The position numbers and the translations under genes were made by a program. 20,317 nucleotides of DNA from NCBI GenBank assembly GCA_016234955.1, contig JACRNN010000133.1:1-20317 (forward strand). Reading direction: 5' to 3'. Each line of letters opens with the position of its first letter. Position 1 is the stretch's first letter. The notes below the pieces were generated by a model, which saw only the letters and a list, made by a program, of their open reading frames with translations, did no database searches and had not been told where the DNA came from. Below are positions 7,223 through 13,779 of the stretch, piece after piece. The stretch is from Deltaproteobacteria bacterium (GTDB lineage: Bacteria > Desulfobacterota > GWC2-55-46).

Positions 7223-8577
7223 TGAAAAGAAGGACGAGGACGCTCATAGACCTCGATAGAAACCACGTCTGGCACCCGTTCACCCAGATGAAGGAGTGGC
7301 GCGCCGAAGACCCCATCATCATCGAGAGGGGAAGAGGGAATTACCTCATAGACACCGAAGGGAAAAAGTACCTCGACGGGGTCTCCTCTCTCTGGGCCAA
7401 TGTCCACGGCCACAGGAAGAGGGAGATAGACCGCGCCGTAAAGGGACAGCTCGGCAAGGTCGCCCACTCGACCCTGCTCGGCCTCGGCAACGTCCCGTCC
7501 ATCGAGCTTGCGCGCAGGCTCACGGCCATAGCGCCGAGAGGGCTTACAAAGGTCTTTTACTCGGACGACGGCTCCACGGCCGTGGAGATAGCCCTGAAGA
7601 TGGCGTTCCAGTACTGGGAGCAGACCAAGAAAAAAAACACCAAAAAGAAGTTCATCGCCTTCACCGGCGCTTACCACGGGGACACGTTCGGCTCGATGAG
7701 CGTCGGGGAGATAGATATATTCGTCAGGAAGTACCGCCCGCTCCTCTTCGAGACGCTGCGCGCGCCGTATCCGTACTGCTACAGGTGTACCCTGAAAATG
7801 TCGTACCCCGGCTGCAAGACGGCCTGCCTCGGAGTCTTTGAGGAGATGCTCAGGGAACGCCGCGGGGAGACCGCGGCCTGCGTCATAGAGCCGGGATTTG
7901 AAGGGGCCGCCGGGATGATCTCCGCTCCACCGGGGTTTTTAAAGGGGGTTAGGAGACTCACCCGGAGATACGGCGTCCTCATGATTGCCGACGAGGTGGC
8001 CGCCGGGTTCGGCAGGACGGGGCATATGTTCGCGTGCGACGCGGAGGGCGTAAGCCCCGACCTCCTCTGCCTGGCAAAGGGGCTGACCGGCGGGTACCTG
8101 CCGCTCGCCGCCACGCTCGCTACGGACAGAATATACAGGGCGTTCCTCGGCAAACACGATGAATTCAAGGCCTTCTTCCACGGCCACACCTACACCGGCA
8201 ACCCGCTCGGGTGCGTCGCCGCCATAGCGAACCTCGACGTCTTTGAAAGGGAGCGCACCCTCGACGCGCTCAAGGGCAGGATATCCCTGCTTAAAGAACT
8301 GCTAAACGGCCTCGCGGACCTTCCCCGCGTAGGGGATATAAGGCAGACCGGGCTCGTTGCAGGGATAGAGCTTGTGAAAGACAGGGCGACTAAAGAGCCC
8401 TACCCCGCCAATGAACGGGTCGGCCACAGGGTCTGCATGGAGGCGCGCAAAAGCGGCCTCATGATAAGGCCGCTCGGCGACACCGTCGTCCTCATGCCGC
8501 CATTGAGCATAAAAGAGAAAGAGCTTGAGAAAATGGTGAGGATAACCCGCGGATGCATAGAGAGACTTACCCGGTGA
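7222..8577 (+). CDS. bioA: Adenosylmethionine-8-amino-7-oxononanoate (DAPA) aminotransferase
   Basis: A 451-residue class III PLP aminotransferase that converts KAPA to DAPA using SAM as amino donor. The N-terminal signature NHVWHPFTQMKEW (14-26), FTGAYHGDTFGSMSV (147-161), the cofactor-binding Asp257 in IADEVAAGFGRTG (255-267) and the Schiff-base lysine in CLAKGLTGGYLPLA (Lys286) are all present. A Cys-rich stretch (Cys186, 189, 198, 202, around YPYCYRCT and GCKTAC) is seen in many BioA proteins of this branch. AGGAAGG (7211-7217) lies just before the ATG. The start overlaps the bioC stop (TAATG) and the stop overlaps the bioD start. Confidence 0.96.
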   Translation: MKRRTRTLIDLDRNHVWHPFTQMKEWRAEDPIIIERGRGNYLIDTEGKKYLDGVSSLWANVHGHRKREIDRAVKGQLGKVAHSTLLGLGNVPSIELARRLTAIAPRGLTKVFYSDDGSTAVEIALKMAFQYWEQTKKKNTKKKFIAFTGAYHGDTFGSMSVGEIDIFVRKYRPLLFETLRAPYPYCYRCTLKMSYPGCKTACLGVFEEMLRERRGETAACVIEPGFEGAAGMISAPPGFLKGVRRLTRRYGVLMIADEVAAGFGRTGHMFACDAEGVSPDLLCLAKGLTGGYLPLAATLATDRIYRAFLGKHDEFKAFFHGHTYTGNPLGCVAAIANLDVFERERTLDALKGRISLLKELLNGLADLPRVGDIRQTGLVAGIELVKDRATKEPYPANERVGHRVCMEARKSGLMIRPLGDTVVLMPPLSIKEKELEKMVRITRGCIERLTR

Positions 8578-9281
8578 ATAAGGCCTATTTCATAACGGCT
8601 ACGGACACCAACGCGGGCAAGACACGGATAACCGCGGGCCTGGCCAGCGCCTTGAGTGGCATGGGCGTGGACTCGGGGGTGATGAAGCCGGTAGAGACAG
8701 GCTGTAAAGAGATCGACGGCGCGCTCGTCCCCACGGACGCCATCGCATTGAAAGAGGCCGCAAACTCCCCTGACCCGCTCGACCTGATAAACCCCTACAG
8801 GTTCGCCGCTCCTCTCGCCCCGTCCATAGCCTCACGCATGGCGGGCGTGGAGATAAGCCTCTCAAGGATAGGGGAGTGCTTTCAGGAAATATACGGGAGG
8901 CACGACCTCATTCTCGTGGAAGGGGCCGGAGGGCTCCTTGTGCCGCTGACAGAGGATAAGACGATAGCGGACCTGATACTCTACCTGGGGATACCGGCGA
9001 TAATAGTCGCGCCGAACCGCCTCGGGGCCGTCAACCACACGGCCCTGACCGTGGAGTGCGCGAGGAAACGTGGGATAGAGGTAAAGGGCGTCGTCCTCAA
9101 TAACGCCACCCCCGCATCCGGCGACCTGAGCCGCGACAGCAACGCGGGCGAGATAGAGCGTATCGCCGGGGTGCGCGTCATCGCCACAATGCCCTTCCTG
9201 ACAGTTGGCCCCGCCGTAAAAACGAACGCCCCCTTCCCGGAGGAAGAGGGCGTATTCAGGACCATCATAGCAAGCCTATGA
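8574..9281 (+). CDS. bioD: Dethiobiotin synthetase
   Basis: A 235-residue ATP-dependent carboxylase that closes the ureido ring of DAPA to give dethiobiotin. The P-loop ITATDTNAGKT lies at residues 7-17, with MKPVETG about 24 residues later and the VEGAGGLLVPL switch region in mid-protein. Length is normal. The GTG at 8574 overlaps the bioA TGA (GTGA) and gives the classic start (M)NKAYFITATDTNAGKT. The ATG at 8553 would add seven residues from inside bioA and is a fair alternative. It is the last gene of the biotin unit; a large hairpin follows 9 bases after the stop. Confidence 0.95.
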   Translation: MNKAYFITATDTNAGKTRITAGLASALSGMGVDSGVMKPVETGCKEIDGALVPTDAIALKEAANSPDPLDLINPYRFAAPLAPSIASRMAGVEISLSRIGECFQEIYGRHDLILVEGAGGLLVPLTEDKTIADLILYLGIPAIIVAPNRLGAVNHTALTVECARKRGIEVKGVVLNNATPASGDLSRDSNAGEIERIAGVRVIATMPFLTVGPAVKTNAPFPEEEGVFRTIIASL

Positions 9282-9289
9282 ACCACCCA

Positions 9290-9335
9290 GCGGCAAGCCG
9301 CGTGGTATCCGTCGGTGAATACCGGCGTTTGCCGC
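9290..9335. repeat. Hairpin in the bioD/acn convergent gap
   Basis: GCGGCAAGCCGCGTGGTAT (9290-9308) is largely complementary to AATACCGGCGTTTGCCGC (9318-9335): outer GCGGCAA/TTGCCGC and inner GGTAT/ATACC are perfect, with small internal mismatches. It lies between two genes that converge, so it may end both transcripts, but no T run follows on either strand. The GCGGCAAGCC core is shared with the repeats at 11480 and 11543. Confidence 0.55.
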
Positions 9336-9357
9336 GCCACTTTGAAAAAAATTCAGC

Positions 9358-11292
9358 TCAATGGCCCTTGGCCGTCGTGTAGTTGAGCGTGCCTCCGGCC
9401 AGTATCGTCTCCACCTGCCTCTGCGAGTACCCGTGCTTGAGCCTCATCTCTTTGCCCTTTGTCACGTCCTTCAGCACGACCGAGTCGCCCGAAGCGAGCA
9501 TCTTCTTGAGGTTCGGCAGCTCGAGCTCGTCCCCGTCGTCTATCGAGTCATAGTCCGCCGGGTTCTCGAAGGTAAGCGGGAGTATGCCGAAGTTCACGAG
9601 GTTGTCCTTGTGTATCCTGGCGAAGCTCCTGGCTATTATCGCCTTTACGCCGAGGTACATCGGGCACAGGGCCGCGTGCTCGCGCGAGGAGCCCTGGCCG
9701 TAGTTCTCACCGCCGATGACGAACCCGCCGCCAACGGCCTTTGCCTTCTCGTGGAACTTCGGGTCTATCGCGGAGAAGACCGATTCCGAGTACTTGGGCA
9801 CGTTACTCCTGTACTTGAGCCACGTCCCGGCGGGCGTTATGTGGTCGGTGGTGATGTTGTCGCCCAACTTTATGAGCACCTTGCCCCTGAGGCTATCCGG
9901 CAGCGCCCCCTGCTTCGGGAGCTCCTTTATGTTCGGGCCCCTCATGACGGTAATCTTTGAAGGGTCCTTTGCCGGGGGGACGACCATCGAATCATCGACA
10001 AGGAACTTTGACGGCATCTTTACCCTGGGGAACTTGCCGAGCTTCCTCGGGTCGGTTATGACGCCGTAAATGGCCGCGGCCGCGGCCGTCTCCGGGCTGC
10101 AGAGGTAGACCTTGCCGTCCTTGGTGCCGCTGCGCCCCTCGAAGTTCCTGTTGAACGTCCTCAAGGAGACGCCGGCCGAGGGGGGCGACTGGCCGTTGCC
10201 GATGCACGGGCCGCAGGTCGCCTCCAGTATCCTGGCCCCGGCCTCTATGAGGTGGGAGAGCCCCTTATTCAGCGATATCATGTCAAGGACCTGCTTCGAC
10301 CCCGGCGATATCGTCATGCTCACCTCCGGGTGGACCTTGAAGCCGCCCTTCTTGAACGTCTCTGAAACTATCATGAGGTCCCTGTAGGACGAGTTCGTGC
10401 AACTCCCGATGCAGACCTGATCGACCTTCATGCCCTCTATCTCGGATACCTTGCAGACGTTGTCCGGCATGTGCGGCCTTGCTATCATCGGCTCGAGCTT
10501 GGCGAGATTTATCTCGATGACCTCGTCGTACTTAGCGTCCGGGTCGGCCGTGAGCTCCACCCAGTCGGACTCCCTGCCCTGGGCCGCGAGGAACTCCTTT
10601 GTCACCTCGTCGCTCGGGAATACCGAGGTGGTGGCCCCGAGCTCCGCGCCCATGTTGGTGATGGTGGCCCGCTCCGGGACCCCGAGGCTCTTAACCCCCT
10701 CCCCGCCGTACTCGATTATCTTGCCGACCCCGCCCTTTACCGTCATCCTCCTCAGGAGTTCGAGTATCACGTCCTTGGCCGATACCCACGGCTTGAGCTT
10801 GCCCTTGAGGTTTACGAGGACGACCCTGGGGTAGACGAGGTTGAACGGCCCTCCGCCCATTGCCACGGCCACGTCGAGCCCGCCCGCGCCGATGGCGAGC
10901 ATGCCGATGCCCCCGGAAGTCGGGGTATGGCTGTCGGAGCCGAGAAGGGTCTGCCCCGGGACCCCGAACCTCTCAAGGTGCACCTGGTGGCATATGCCGT
11001 TGCCGGGCCTCGAGAAGTATATGCCGTGCTTGGAGGCGAGCGTCTGGAGGAACCTGTGGTCGTCGGCGTTCTCGAACCCGCCGTACTGGAGGGTGTTGTG
11101 GTCGACGTAGCTGACCGAAAGCTTCGTCCTTACCCTCGGCACCCCCATGGCCTCGAACTGCAGATACGCCATCGTGCCTGTCGCGTCCTGTGTCAGAGTC
11201 TGGTCTATCCTGATATTGACTTCCTTACCCTGCACAGCCTCGCCGGATACAAGGTGGCCGTCGATCAATTTCTGCGCGACATTTTTTCCCAC
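9358..11292 (-). CDS. acn: Aconitate hydratase, Aquifex-type (about 640 residues)
   Basis: A 644-residue aconitase interconverting citrate and isocitrate in the TCA cycle. It belongs to the shorter single-chain class, not the roughly 900-residue AcnA or AcnB. Cluster ligands are visible: Cys298 in GSCTNSSYRD and Cys360/Cys363 in CGPCIGNGQSPP. GSDSHTPTSGGIG (about 118-130), the swivel-domain motif GDNITTDHITPAGTW and GENYGQGSSREHAAL are intact. The start is a GTG at 11292-11290, with a strong AGGAGG (11304-11299) six bases upstream. It converges with bioD. The promoter region upstream is palindromic (11326-11352). Confidence 0.95.
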   Translation of the reverse strand: MGKNVAQKLIDGHLVSGEAVQGKEVNIRIDQTLTQDATGTMAYLQFEAMGVPRVRTKLSVSYVDHNTLQYGGFENADDHRFLQTLASKHGIYFSRPGNGICHQVHLERFGVPGQTLLGSDSHTPTSGGIGMLAIGAGGLDVAVAMGGGPFNLVYPRVVLVNLKGKLKPWVSAKDVILELLRRMTVKGGVGKIIEYGGEGVKSLGVPERATITNMGAELGATTSVFPSDEVTKEFLAAQGRESDWVELTADPDAKYDEVIEINLAKLEPMIARPHMPDNVCKVSEIEGMKVDQVCIGSCTNSSYRDLMIVSETFKKGGFKVHPEVSMTISPGSKQVLDMISLNKGLSHLIEAGARILEATCGPCIGNGQSPPSAGVSLRTFNRNFEGRSGTKDGKVYLCSPETAAAAAIYGVITDPRKLGKFPRVKMPSKFLVDDSMVVPPAKDPSKITVMRGPNIKELPKQGALPDSLRGKVLIKLGDNITTDHITPAGTWLKYRSNVPKYSESVFSAIDPKFHEKAKAVGGGFVIGGENYGQGSSREHAALCPMYLGVKAIIARSFARIHKDNLVNFGILPLTFENPADYDSIDDGDELELPNLKKMLASGDSVVLKDVTKGKEMRLKHGYSQRQVETILAGGTLNYTTAKGH

Positions 11293-11325
11293 TGGAGTCC
11301 TCCTTTTGTCATATTCGTACCGTCA

Positions 11326-11352
11326 TTTTTTTGCATTATAATGCCAAAAAAA
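11326..11352 (-). promoter_or_regulatory. Palindromic acn promoter region
   Basis: T7, then the perfect 12-base palindrome GCATTATAATGC (11333-11344), then C and A7 make a 27-base near-palindrome. On the minus strand it contains a consensus -10 TATAAT (11340-11335). Transcription would start near 11328, giving acn a 5' leader of about 35 bases with its AGGAGG site. No good -35 lies at the expected distance. That fits an activator-dependent promoter, or a -10 masked by a palindrome-binding regulator, but this is inference. Confidence 0.5.
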
Positions 11353-11479
11353 TTAAACGCCTTGCAAAACGGACGGTTGCGGCGCCAATAATCTGTGCGG
11401 AAGGTAAATTAATACATCAAAGAAGACGGAAAGTCAATCTAAAACCTGAGCCGGGAAGGGCTGTCGGCAGGTTGAAGCT

Positions 11480-11499
11480 CCCCGCGGCAAGCCACGGGG
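11480..11499. repeat. Short GC-rich palindromic repeat, copy 1
   Basis: The 20 bases at 11480-11499 read CCCCGCGGC, AA, GCCACGGGG and fold into a stem with one mismatch. The same core recurs at 11543-11561. No gene is evident between 11353 and 11588. Confidence 0.6.
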
Positions 11500-11530
11500 A
11501 ATCTTCGATATGTAAGGAAACAATTTCTAT

Positions 11531-11575
11531 TCGCTCGCTCGACCCCGCGGCAAGCCACGGGCTGGGCGCTCGCTA
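11531..11575. repeat. Short GC-rich repeat, copy 2, inverted relative to 15361-15402
   Basis: Bases 11543-11561 repeat the 11480 core. Its flanks (TCGCTCGCTCGACCCC and GGGCGCTCGC) are, on the minus strand, close to 15361-15402, where GCGAGCGGCACGGCCCGCGG is followed by GGGGTCAAGCGAGCGAAT. The copies therefore belong to one dispersed family found in both orientations. Confidence 0.55.
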
Positions 11576-11588
11576 TGCATATTCATGA

Positions 11589-11794
11589 TCAATCCTTCGG
11601 AAAGAGTGGTTTTGGTTTTTTAACGGCCACGGAAGGCGCAGGCGGCTTATCATACGGCGGCATCTCCGGCGAAACGGACCCGTAGCCGCCTGTTTTTTAC
11701 CGCGCCGCCGCGAAACCTTCCTACCGTTTTCAGCGAGGTGCGCGATCCCAACCGCCAGCCTTGAGGCCTTCGCGCCGAACCTGTTTTTACTCAT
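11589..11794 (-). CDS. Small basic/proline-rich protein, interrupted by a -1 frameshift at an A6 run
   Basis: I do not recognise this protein. The ATG at 11794 has a strong AGAGGAG site (11808-11802) seven bases upstream and overlaps the end of the zinc-ribbon gene, so translation probably starts here. The first 34 codons read MSKNRFGAKASRLAV... to SRRRGKK. At the run of six A (11698-11693) the zero frame turns into an Arg-rich shadow-like sequence that runs on to 11573. The -1 frame instead reads TGGYGSVSPEMPPYDKPPAP and then SVAVKKPKPLFPKD, with a stop at 11591-11589, which looks like genuine coding. A joined product would be about 68 residues, with a basic N-terminal half and a proline/lysine tail. 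It may be a sequencing indel, a recent lesion or true frameshifting. Confidence 0.45.
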
Positions 11795-11900
11795 CGGGCT
11801 TCTCCTCTAACGACCCTCCGCAATACGGGCAACCGAACCCGTATTCAGGGCTCCAGCCGTGGCACACGCCACCGCAGGCCTTGCATATCCACATTGGCAT
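11787..11900 (-). CDS. 37-residue four-cysteine zinc-ribbon protein
   Basis: A very short gene. The ATG at 11900 gives a protein beginning MPMWICKACGG, followed by VCHGWSPEYGFGCPYCGGSL and ending EEKPDE. CKAC and CPYC form a rubredoxin-like knuckle pair (C-x2-C...C-x2-C), predicted to bind one zinc. GGGGAG (11911-11906) sits five bases upstream of this ATG; a second ATG directly before it (11903) would add one Met. It overlaps the stop of the 32-residue ORF upstream (TGATG) and the start of the basic protein downstream. Function is unknown; the fold suggests protein or nucleic-acid contact. The ribosome-binding site, tight overlaps and conserved-looking motif make it likely real. Confidence 0.6.
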   Translation of the reverse strand: MPMWICKACGGVCHGWSPEYGFGCPYCGGSLEEKPDE

Positions 11901-11902
11901 CA

Positions 11903-12001
11903 TCACTCCCCATTTCCGAACCCGTGCTTGTTGTAGAGCCTCTTTGCCAGAGCGCGGGCGAGCACCCGATTAAAAAGGGAATAATTCCTTGTAAAAGGCA
12001 T
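11903..12001 (-). CDS. 32-residue hypothetical small protein
   Basis: The ATG at 12001 opens a 32-codon frame that overlaps the 3' end of the CI-like gene in another frame. The product is MPFTRNYSLF, then NRVLARALAKRLYNKHGF and GNGE. The middle is a basic amphipathic helix. Its TGA overlaps the first ATG of the zinc-ribbon gene (TGATG), as expected for translational coupling. No Shine-Dalgarno precedes the ATG, so translation would depend on the gene upstream or on an internal start (GTG at 11965-11963). Not recognised; moderate doubt that it is a gene. Confidence 0.35.
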   Translation of the reverse strand: MPFTRNYSLFNRVLARALAKRLYNKHGFGNGE

Positions 12002-12410
12002 CAATGCTAAGCTTTATGGCCTGAACGGCATCCATTTGCGGACAGCGCATGATCTTTAAAAGCTTATCTATACAGACGATCTCCTCCCGTTCAATAAAGA
12101 ACGGCCCTTCGCTTGCGTAATGGATTTTAGGTTTTTCCGATCCTGTAGAATACGCCCCAATGCCGCCTGTTGTTTTGGGATAGAGATACTCCTTTTGATA
12201 GACCTCCCCCTCTCCGGTCAGGAGCCAGTCTACGGAGACGCCGAAGGTCTTTGCGAATTTCAGTATAATGCCCGAGGATATCTCACCCCTTCTCTTGTAA
12301 TTCGATATCGCCTGAGGGGATATACCTAACCCTTTTGCTATTTCAGAGTAATTCCTCATATTCCCTGCTTTAAACATCCTTTCGACTATCTCTGAAAAAT
12401 TAGATTTCAT
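11970..12410 (-). CDS. Phage CI-like helix-turn-helix regulator
   Basis: A 146-residue DNA-binding protein. The N-terminal helix-turn-helix is EIAKGLGISPQAISNYKRRGEI (about residues 23-44), followed by FAKTFGVSVDWLLTGEGEV, the signature of the bacteriophage CI-repressor/XRE fold. The C-terminal half (about 75-146) has no cleavage domain and is not recognised; its helical tail MDAVQAIKLSIDAFYKELFPF could dimerise. AAAGGAGG lies seven bases before the ATG at 12410. It is divergent from the regulator at 12563 across an AT-rich 152-base gap, and appears to lead a small-gene run at 12001-11589. GC is lower than in neighbouring housekeeping genes, consistent with acquired DNA. Confidence 0.8.
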   Translation of the reverse strand: MKSNFSEIVERMFKAGNMRNYSEIAKGLGISPQAISNYKRRGEISSGIILKFAKTFGVSVDWLLTGEGEVYQKEYLYPKTTGGIGAYSTGSEKPKIHYASEGPFFIEREEIVCIDKLLKIMRCPQMDAVQAIKLSIDAFYKELFPF

Positions 12411-12562
12411 CCTTCATCCTCCTTTGGCATTGACTCAATCACTGTAAAATGTTATAAAAAAGTTTATAAATCGTAAATACAGGCTTTACTAAAAATCAAT
12501 TTACAACTATTTTACCATTTAGCGTATAAAAGTCAAGAATAATTTACGCATAGGCGCAAAAT
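12411..12562. promoter_or_regulatory. AT-rich divergent control region with operator-like palindromes
   Basis: Three related motifs lie here. TTTATAAATCGTAAAT (12463-12478) reads on the minus strand ATTTACGATTTATAAA. ATTTAGCGTATAAAA (12517-12531) is similar. TTTACGCATAGGCGCAAA (12543-12560) is a palindrome matching its own complement at 14 of 18 positions and ends two bases before the plus-strand ATG. A plus-strand promoter may be TTTACA (12500-12505) with TATAAA (12525-12530) at a long 19-base spacing, the second motif covering its -10. On the minus strand, TATAAC (12455-12450) is a possible -10. Binding by one or both flanking regulators is inferred from layout only. Confidence 0.5.
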
Positions 12563-13234
12563 ATGTCAACCTTAGGTGAAAGAATTAAGCATATCAGGGA
12601 AATAATCCTCAAACAAAACCAGGCGTCTTTCGCCGAAAGCCTGGGCTTCTCAAGGTTAGCCACGATAAGCGACTACGAGAAGAACAAAAGAAGCCCCGAT
12701 ATCGAGACCCTCAGAAAAATAGCCGGCATCGGCGGCGTAAAGCTCGAATGGCTCCTGACCGGGGAGGGCCCGGTCTCCGTTCATGAGCCGTCCGGCCCGG
12801 CATTGGGGGTGAAAGACACGGGTGCGGCGGTCTATTCGCAGGACTTCGAGGAGGTAAAGGTCTATGACATGCTTTCAGCCAAAGGGCCGGGGGATTTCCC
12901 CGGCACAGACCCGATAGACCTGGTCCTAATACCCAGACAGGATTCAAGGCGCGGGCCTGCAGCCATACGGGTCAAGGGCGATGGAATGGCTCCGGCCATA
13001 CTCAGCGGCGCCACCGTGGGGATAGATACAGCGGACCGCCACCTTGTAAGCGGCGGGCTTTATGCCGTTTGGCTCAATTACGAGGGGGTAACGGTAAAAA
13101 GGGTATTCGTCTTCCACGACAGAATACTCTTGAAGCCCGACAACCCGTCTTTCCCGGAAACCTCGATACCAGCAGGCAATTCAGGAGAGGAATTTATTAT
13201 CGGAAAGGTGGTCTGGATGTATCAGAGATATTAG
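12563..13234 (+). CDS. XRE/CI-type regulator with degenerate S24 (LexA-like) domain
   Basis: A 223-residue regulator. The N-terminal HTH is QASFAESLGFSRLATISDYE with the following KNKRSPDIETLRKIA (about 20-54), then GGVKLEWLLTGEGPV, echoing VDWLLTGEGEV in the divergent protein. After a linker (about 75-115) an S24 fold follows: AAIRVKGDGMAPAILSGATV (about 133-152), GLYAVWLNYEGVTVKRV (about 163-179) with the conserved Lys, and IIGKVVWMYQRY at the end. In active LexA/CI proteins the first motif is GDSM with the catalytic Ser; here it is GDGM, so self-cleavage should be lost while dimerisation may remain. No Shine-Dalgarno is seen before the ATG. Confidence 0.85.
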   Translation: MSTLGERIKHIREIILKQNQASFAESLGFSRLATISDYEKNKRSPDIETLRKIAGIGGVKLEWLLTGEGPVSVHEPSGPALGVKDTGAAVYSQDFEEVKVYDMLSAKGPGDFPGTDPIDLVLIPRQDSRRGPAAIRVKGDGMAPAILSGATVGIDTADRHLVSGGLYAVWLNYEGVTVKRVFVFHDRILLKPDNPSFPETSIPAGNSGEEFIIGKVVWMYQRY

Positions 13235-13454
13235 CAGGCTGCCGGAAAGACGCAGCCCCGCCGATAATCGGCATCATGGCGCTTACCTATGAATGATTTT
13301 TGAGGGTGGGCTTAAAGGACTTGCCGGATGTGCGGTTAAGGTCTGTAAGATCCAATACTTGTTTTATAACCTATTAACCGGGAAAGTCAATCCACGCTGG
13401 TTTACTCCGGCAACGGGATAATTTTGAAGCCTTTCATTCAAAGAGGCCGGTAAT
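13235..13454. other. Non-coding gap between the S24-type regulator and tRNA-Cys
   Basis: No gene is visible. The only structure is GCCGATAATCGGC (13260-13272), a perfect short palindrome 26 bases after the regulator's stop. No T run follows it. No integrase gene or obvious att duplication of the tRNA end is present. Confidence 0.5.
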
Positions 13455-13530
13455 TGGAGGCGGCGAGCGGATTCGAACCGCTGAATGGCAGTTTTGCAGA
13501 CTGCTCCCTTAACCACTTGGGTACGCCGCC
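13455..13530 (-). tRNA. tRNA-Cys (anticodon GCA)
   Basis: Read on the minus strand, the acceptor arm GGCGGCG (13530-13524) pairs with CGCCGCC, followed by discriminator T and an encoded CCA (13457-13455). The anticodon stem GCAGT/ACTGC encloses loop CTGCAAA with anticodon GCA. The T arm carries GGTTCGAATCC. The length of 76 bases including CCA is normal, with all cloverleaf arms present. It is a single tRNA, beside a phage-like regulator pair. Confidence 0.95.
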
Positions 13531-13639
13531 GTTTCCCGGACTCTCTCACATGGCGTATGGCTGAATACGGCAAGAAGATACTATAATAAGCGGGCCTCAG
13601 CTTTGTCAAGACAAAAACGGATTTTTACATTGCAAGCAG

Positions 13640-13723
13640 TTGCGTAGTTGCGTAGGTTGGGTTAGCGAAGCGTAGCCCAACAATCCTTCCGGCAAATCGT
13701 TGGGTTGAAAAACGCAACCCAAC
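13640..13723. repeat. REP-like dispersed repeat (two hairpins)
   Basis: TTGCGTAG occurs twice in tandem at 13640-13655. TTGGGTTAGCG at 13657-13667 then pairs with CGTAGCCCAA ending at 13680. A second perfect 8-bp hairpin is TTGGGTTG (13700-13707) with CAACCCAA (13715-13722). The TTGGGTT...AACCCAA pattern is a very common type of bacterial intergenic repeat. Confidence 0.6.
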
Positions 13724-13779
13724 AGGCTAAGGCTCCTCAATGGCTCGGGAAAAGAGCGATTTTTGGAGGCGCCGTCGAG

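Noticed and set aside
10471..11391. 306-codon plus-strand frame opposite aconitase
   Set aside because: Shadow of acn; the translation is rich in Arg, Glu and Val without any motif, and acn has all its catalytic blocks.
11331..11588. 85-codon plus-strand frame upstream of acn
   Set aside because: It crosses two palindromic repeats and has no ribosome-binding site or protein-like composition.
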